From contig ONFO01000022.1 of NCBI GenBank assembly GCA_900317155.1, positions 22,234-86,233 on the forward strand: a stretch of DNA of 64,000 nt, read 5' to 3'. Positions 60,191 through 64,000 of this stretch are shown here, one piece after another. Source of the DNA: an uncultured Bacteroidales bacterium (GTDB lineage: Bacteria; Bacteroidota; Bacteroidia; Bacteroidales; F082). Within the stretch, counting starts at the first letter, position 1, and each line of letters opens with the position of its first letter. A model generated the notes under the pieces. The model searched no databases, was not told the origin of the DNA, and was given only the letters and a program-made list of their open reading frames with translations. The position numbers were made by a program, and so were the translations under genes.

Positions 60191-63100
60191 ATGAAAAGTA
60201 AAAGACTACTTCTCTTGCTGCTATTGGCACTCGTAGCGCCGTGGGCAGCAAATGCACAGAAAGCCCTACCTTATTCGTATGGCTTCGAAAACAATGATCT
60301 GGACGCAGAAGGTTGGACAGTCCAAAAATCCAGTGATTACACTGGCATTAGTACTCAAGCTGCCTATTCAGGCTCGTACGGATTCCTGTTCAACTATACC
60401 GAACAAAACGCTTATCTGGTATCACCTGTATTGACTGGTACTGAAAATGGTGTTACTGTAGGTTTCTACTACAAAGAAGCCGCTGACTACTACGGTGACG
60501 AACAATTCTACTTCGGCTATACCACAGACGAAACCGTTACAGACCCGAGTTCGTTTACGTATGGCAGTTTGACAACTGCTTCGCTGGAGTGGCAATTGTA
60601 TGAGGAAACACTTCCAGCAGGAACCAAAAAAATAGCTATCAAGTATGTGTATAACGATGCGTTATATCTCTACCTTGACGACTTCAGCTTCGAAGCTCCT
60701 TCCTCCTGCACCAAGCCAGTCAGCTTGGCAGGGACCGCAAACGGTCAAGAGGCCACCCTCACATGGACGGGCGATGCCTCTTCGTTTGATGTAGCCTACT
60801 CATTGGATGCCACTGCTAATCCCGACGACAACATCGTTGCCAACGTGAGCACCACATCCTACACCATGGATGGTTTAGAACTTGACAAAGACCACTATTT
60901 CTGGGTGCGTTCCAACTGCGGCAGCGAGATGAGCGCATGGGTTGGACCCAGGAGCATACATATCGGCTACTGCGTACCCGCTCCCACTTCGGTGGACGGC
61001 AATGGCATTTCTAACGTGACCTTCGGCATGGGCGACTATCAGGTCAACAACGACACCCCCAAGGCCACTTATGCCGACTTTTCCAGCATGATTGGTGCTG
61101 CGCAGGTTGGTGTTGAGTCAACCATCGCGATCACCCTTGAAACAGGTTTTACCTACAACACCTATGTCTGGGTTGACTTCGACAACAGTTTGAGCTTTGA
61201 TGCCGACGAAGTGATTTGCTATGGCGAAAGCTCAAGTGCTAACCCCACCACGCTGACACTCAGCTTCGTTGTCCCTAGCACTCAAGCTTTAGGCGACTTC
61301 CGTATGCGTATCGGTAGTGCAGATTCTGGTTTGGGCTCTGACCCAGAAACTGCCAATCCTTGTTATACGGGCGCCTATGGTTGCTTCCAAGACTACACCC
61401 TGCGTTTGCTTGAGGCTCCTTCCTGCCTGACTCCTACCAACCTTGTCGTGAACTACACTGGCGGCACTTCAGCCACCCTGACGTGGAACGAAAATGGTAC
61501 TGCCACCAGCTGGGATATCCAATACAGCACTGATCCTGAATTTAACGATATCATGACAGGCCAAGCCGACGGCGAACCGACCTATACTCTTACAGGACTC
61601 GCTCTTGCTACTACCTACTATGTGCGTGTGAGTGCTTGGTGTGAAGAAGTTGGAGCACCAAGCATGTTTAGTAACCCCGTCAATTTCACCACCGACGCTT
61701 GCATGCCTGAAAACATGTGCGAACTCACCATTACATTAACTGATGCATACGGTGACGGTGGCGGAAACATTCAGGTAGTGGATGTCCTCACCAATGTGGT
61801 TTTGGGATCCTTTACCAACAGTGGAGTGTCAACAACATACACTCTTGCTGTTTGTGACGGCAGAGAACTCAATTTTGTATATGCTTCAACCGACAACTGG
61901 TCGTATGAAAACGGTTGGGTCATAACGGATATCAATAATGAAATCATTTCCGAGCATGTTGGATGCTCCAGTTCTGGAAGCTGCGACGCTCCCACCAATG
62001 GTGTGATTACCAACTACACCGTCGACTGCACCATCACCAATTGCAAGACTCCTACCAACCTCGCTGTTTCAGAAGTTGGCCCTCACAGCGCCGTGCTGAG
62101 TTGGACCGAAAACGGCGAAGCCACCGCTTGGGTTGTTGAGGTTATTGATATGGATGGCGGTCAAACCACCTATTGGGATGCCAACGCCAACCCCTTCACA
62201 ATTCCTGGCCTGTTGCCCGAAACAAACTACAAAGTGAGAGTGCGCCCCATCTGCTCCGACTTCGACGACAAGTGGAGTGAGAGTCTCACCTTCCCCACCG
62301 AGGTGGCCTGCCCGAATCCTACGGATTTGAGCGTTACTCCGAATCCTTTCTCCGCCGATGTGACCTGGGCTGGCTTTGCCGAAAGCTACAACATCGAATG
62401 GGCTGAATCTCCCGCTACAAGAGAAGGTGGCCTCTGGCTGCAATACGACAATGGCACCCATTATACGAATATTGGTAATACCACTTCTGGTGTTCGCACT
62501 TGGGGTGTAATGTATCCCGCCGCCATGCTCGAAGGCAACAATACCCTCACAAAGGTTGCCGTCCAAGAATACGCCAATTACTACACATGCGAATCCTACA
62601 CGATTAATATTTACAACGGTGCCGACCAACCTGAAACGCTTATCGGTACAGAAATCGTTGTCCCCACCGGCGAATCCGGCATGCATGAAATCACCCTGTC
62701 AACGCCTATCACCATGGATCCTTTACAAAACTTGTGGATTACTTTGTCTGTGGAAGGCACCTACGTCATGGCTGCTTGCCAAAACACTGAACGCAATAAC
62801 CAGTGGTGGGACAACAATAACGACGGCGTATGGACATGCATGGCTGATGATAATTCCAGTCTGGCTGGTTATGGTTGGATGATTCGCGGCTATGTCGAGG
62901 GCTATGATGCTTCTGCATGGGATTGGAACCAAGCTACAAGCAACACGGCTTCCTATACCATCAACGGACTTGAACCCGAGACGACTTATGCTGTCAGAGT
63001 GCAAGCCAATTGCGGCGACGATGGCGTGAGCAACTGGATATGGGCTGTGTTCACCACGCCTTCGGCCTGCGACGCTCCTATCGAACTTGAAGCCACCGAC

Positions 63101-64000
63101 ATCACCGAGAATGCCGCCACCCTCAACTGGGTTGGCTATCAAGACAGCTACAATTTGCAATATAGAGAAGCTATGAAATACATACCTGTTTGGGAAGACG
63201 ACTTCGAAAACGGTATTGGTGAAGAATGGACCATCGTCGCTGGAGAAGAAGCTACCTATCCGTCTAGCGGAATTTGGTACACTATTAATCCTATTAGTGG
63301 CCTGAGCTTTGAAGCTCATAGCGGATCCTACTGTGCCAGCTCATGGAGTTGGAACTCTTCGGCATACGATGCCGACAACTGGCTCATCACTCCTCAGCTC
63401 GACCTCCAAGGCGTACTGAAGTACTATGTGAGAACCAGTACTGGTTATCCTGACAGCTACGAAGTGCTGCTCTCTCTCACTGATACCGAAACCACCAGCT
63501 TCGACGTCACTTTGAAAGCAATGGCACCTGCTCCTAACAATGGAGAATGGAATGAGGTCGTCATTGACCTGAGCGACTATGTTGGACGTCAAGGTTACAT
63601 CGCCATCCACCATGTGGATTATGACATGAACTACCTCTGCATCGACGACCTCGGCATCTATACTGTTGAGGAAGCCGGTGAATGGATCCCTGTCACCACC
63701 AACGAGCCCACCTATGCTCTTACCGGTCTGAATTCTAATACCGACTACGAATGGCAAGTTCAGGGTGTGAACGCCAGCTGCGAAGGCGGCCTCACCGAAT
63801 GGACTGAAATTGCCACCTTCACCACGCTTGCACCGACGTCATTCACCCAGACGCTCGAGTTGACCGAAGGCTGGAACTGGGTGAGTCTGTCCATCGAGGC
63901 GGGCGATCCTGTCGAGCTGCTCCAGATGCTGGAGGCTGCCCTGGGCGACAACGCCGTGCAAATCCAGTCGTTCGACGACAACACCGAGTTTGACGGTGAG
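60191..64000 (+). CDS. Giant fibronectin-type surface protein with WNW module, 3' end missing
   Basis: The frame is open to the window edge (1270 residues so far). It has a signal peptide (1-22, ending ANAQ) and a MAM/cleaved-adhesin-like domain (YGFENNDLDAEG ... YLYLDDFSF, about 26-175). Several fibronectin type III-like domains follow (repeated LTWNENGTATSWDIQYS, TYTLTGLALATTYYVRV and similar), then an Asp-rich DAYGDGGGNIQVVD, a domain shared with the C25 protein (YDNGTHYTNIG ... WMIRGYVEG) and a second MAM-like domain. At about 1225 the WNW module begins (GWNWVSLSIEAGDP, NAVQIQSFDDNTEFDGE) and the window ends. No catalytic motif; adhesion is likely. Confidence 0.85.
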   Translation, partial: MKSKRLLLLLLLALVAPWAANAQKALPYSYGFENNDLDAEGWTVQKSSDYTGISTQAAYSGSYGFLFNYTEQNAYLVSPVLTGTENGVTVGFYYKEAADYYGDEQFYFGYTTDETVTDPSSFTYGSLTTASLEWQLYEETLPAGTKKIAIKYVYNDALYLYLDDFSFEAPSSCTKPVSLAGTANGQEATLTWTGDASSFDVAYSLDATANPDDNIVANVSTTSYTMDGLELDKDHYFWVRSNCGSEMSAWVGPRSIHIGYCVPAPTSVDGNGISNVTFGMGDYQVNNDTPKATYADFSSMIGAAQVGVESTIAITLETGFTYNTYVWVDFDNSLSFDADEVICYGESSSANPTTLTLSFVVPSTQALGDFRMRIGSADSGLGSDPETANPCYTGAYGCFQDYTLRLLEAPSCLTPTNLVVNYTGGTSATLTWNENGTATSWDIQYSTDPEFNDIMTGQADGEPTYTLTGLALATTYYVRVSAWCEEVGAPSMFSNPVNFTTDACMPENMCELTITLTDAYGDGGGNIQVVDVLTNVVLGSFTNSGVSTTYTLAVCDGRELNFVYASTDNWSYENGWVITDINNEIISEHVGCSSSGSCDAPTNGVITNYTVDCTITNCKTPTNLAVSEVGPHSAVLSWTENGEATAWVVEVIDMDGGQTTYWDANANPFTIPGLLPETNYKVRVRPICSDFDDKWSESLTFPTEVACPNPTDLSVTPNPFSADVTWAGFAESYNIEWAESPATREGGLWLQYDNGTHYTNIGNTTSGVRTWGVMYPAAMLEGNNTLTKVAVQEYANYYTCESYTINIYNGADQPETLIGTEIVVPTGESGMHEITLSTPITMDPLQNLWITLSVEGTYVMAACQNTERNNQWWDNNNDGVWTCMADDNSSLAGYGWMIRGYVEGYDASAWDWNQATSNTASYTINGLEPETTYAVRVQANCGDDGVSNWIWAVFTTPSACDAPIELEATDITENAATLNWVGYQDSYNLQYREAMKYIPVWEDDFENGIGEEWTIVAGEEATYPSSGIWYTINPISGLSFEAHSGSYCASSWSWNSSAYDADNWLITPQLDLQGVLKYYVRTSTGYPDSYEVLLSLTDTETTSFDVTLKAMAPAPNNGEWNEVVIDLSDYVGRQGYIAIHHVDYDMNYLCIDDLGIYTVEEAGEWIPVTTNEPTYALTGLNSNTDYEWQVQGVNASCEGGLTEWTEIATFTTLAPTSFTQTLELTEGWNWVSLSIEAGDPVELLQMLEAALGDNAVQIQSFDDNTEFDGE

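Overview
The window looks like a chromosomal segment of an uncultured Bacteroidales bacterium of gut or rumen type. The signs are: many type IX secretion (T9SS) C-terminal sorting domains, a BspA-like leucine-rich-repeat protein, gingipain-type (C25) and streptopain-type (C10) proteases, a CarboxypepD_reg/outer-membrane-barrel receptor, and the Bacteroidetes promoter box TAnnTTTG upstream of most transcription units, usually without a strong Shine-Dalgarno sequence. No rRNA, tRNA, CRISPR array, transposase or prophage structural gene was recognised.

Layout. 1-9.9 kb: a partial GH3-family gene, a secreted beta-helix protein with an acyltransferase-3 gene, then a long minus-strand operon (flavin-reductase-like lipoprotein, Dabb protein, S41 peptidase, SstT, GNAT, SGNH hydrolase, esterase, unknown). 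9.9-22.1 kb: a T9SS cargo protein, an ECF sigma operon, a thioredoxin/propeller protein, a CDP-alcohol phosphatidyltransferase and a zinc-ribbon/PNPOx protein divergent from a TetR-like regulator; then a TonB-receptor-like barrel, a CAT-like acetyltransferase and a C10 protease. The PNPOx and CAT-like genes share an almost identical promoter/operator, so they probably form one regulon.

22.1-33.2 kb is a defence-type island: a Fic enzyme with an AbiEi-like N-terminus preceded by four exact-period 24-bp repeats reaching its start codon; an AT-rich HD plus HSP90-like ATPase protein; a two-methylase plus GIY-YIG/helicase restriction cluster with a mosaic target-recognition region and a frameshifted helicase; a candidate small RNA; and an unknown gene.

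33.2-49.1 kb is housekeeping and envelope: prolyl-aminopeptidase-like hydrolase, CrtI-like oxidoreductase, zinc-ribbon protein, winged-helix HTH_42 protein, M28 peptidase, two lipocalin-like lipoproteins, a secreted nuclease/phosphatase, a 2015-residue alpha-2-macroglobulin without its thioester, and a shortened polyprenyl synthetase. Palindromic elements lie in intergenic DNA and, in frame, inside at least two of these genes.

49.4-64 kb is a surface-protein locus, all on the plus strand: a BspA-like protein whose C-terminus resembles diversity-generating-retroelement targets, a small secreted protein, a giant C25 protease and a giant fibronectin-type protein cut by the window end. The last three share a roughly 180-residue C-terminal module made of two related halves (WNW ... 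TEFDGEEWFG) that is not the classical T9SS type A domain. This module and the Fic operator array are the strongest candidates for undescribed biology here.
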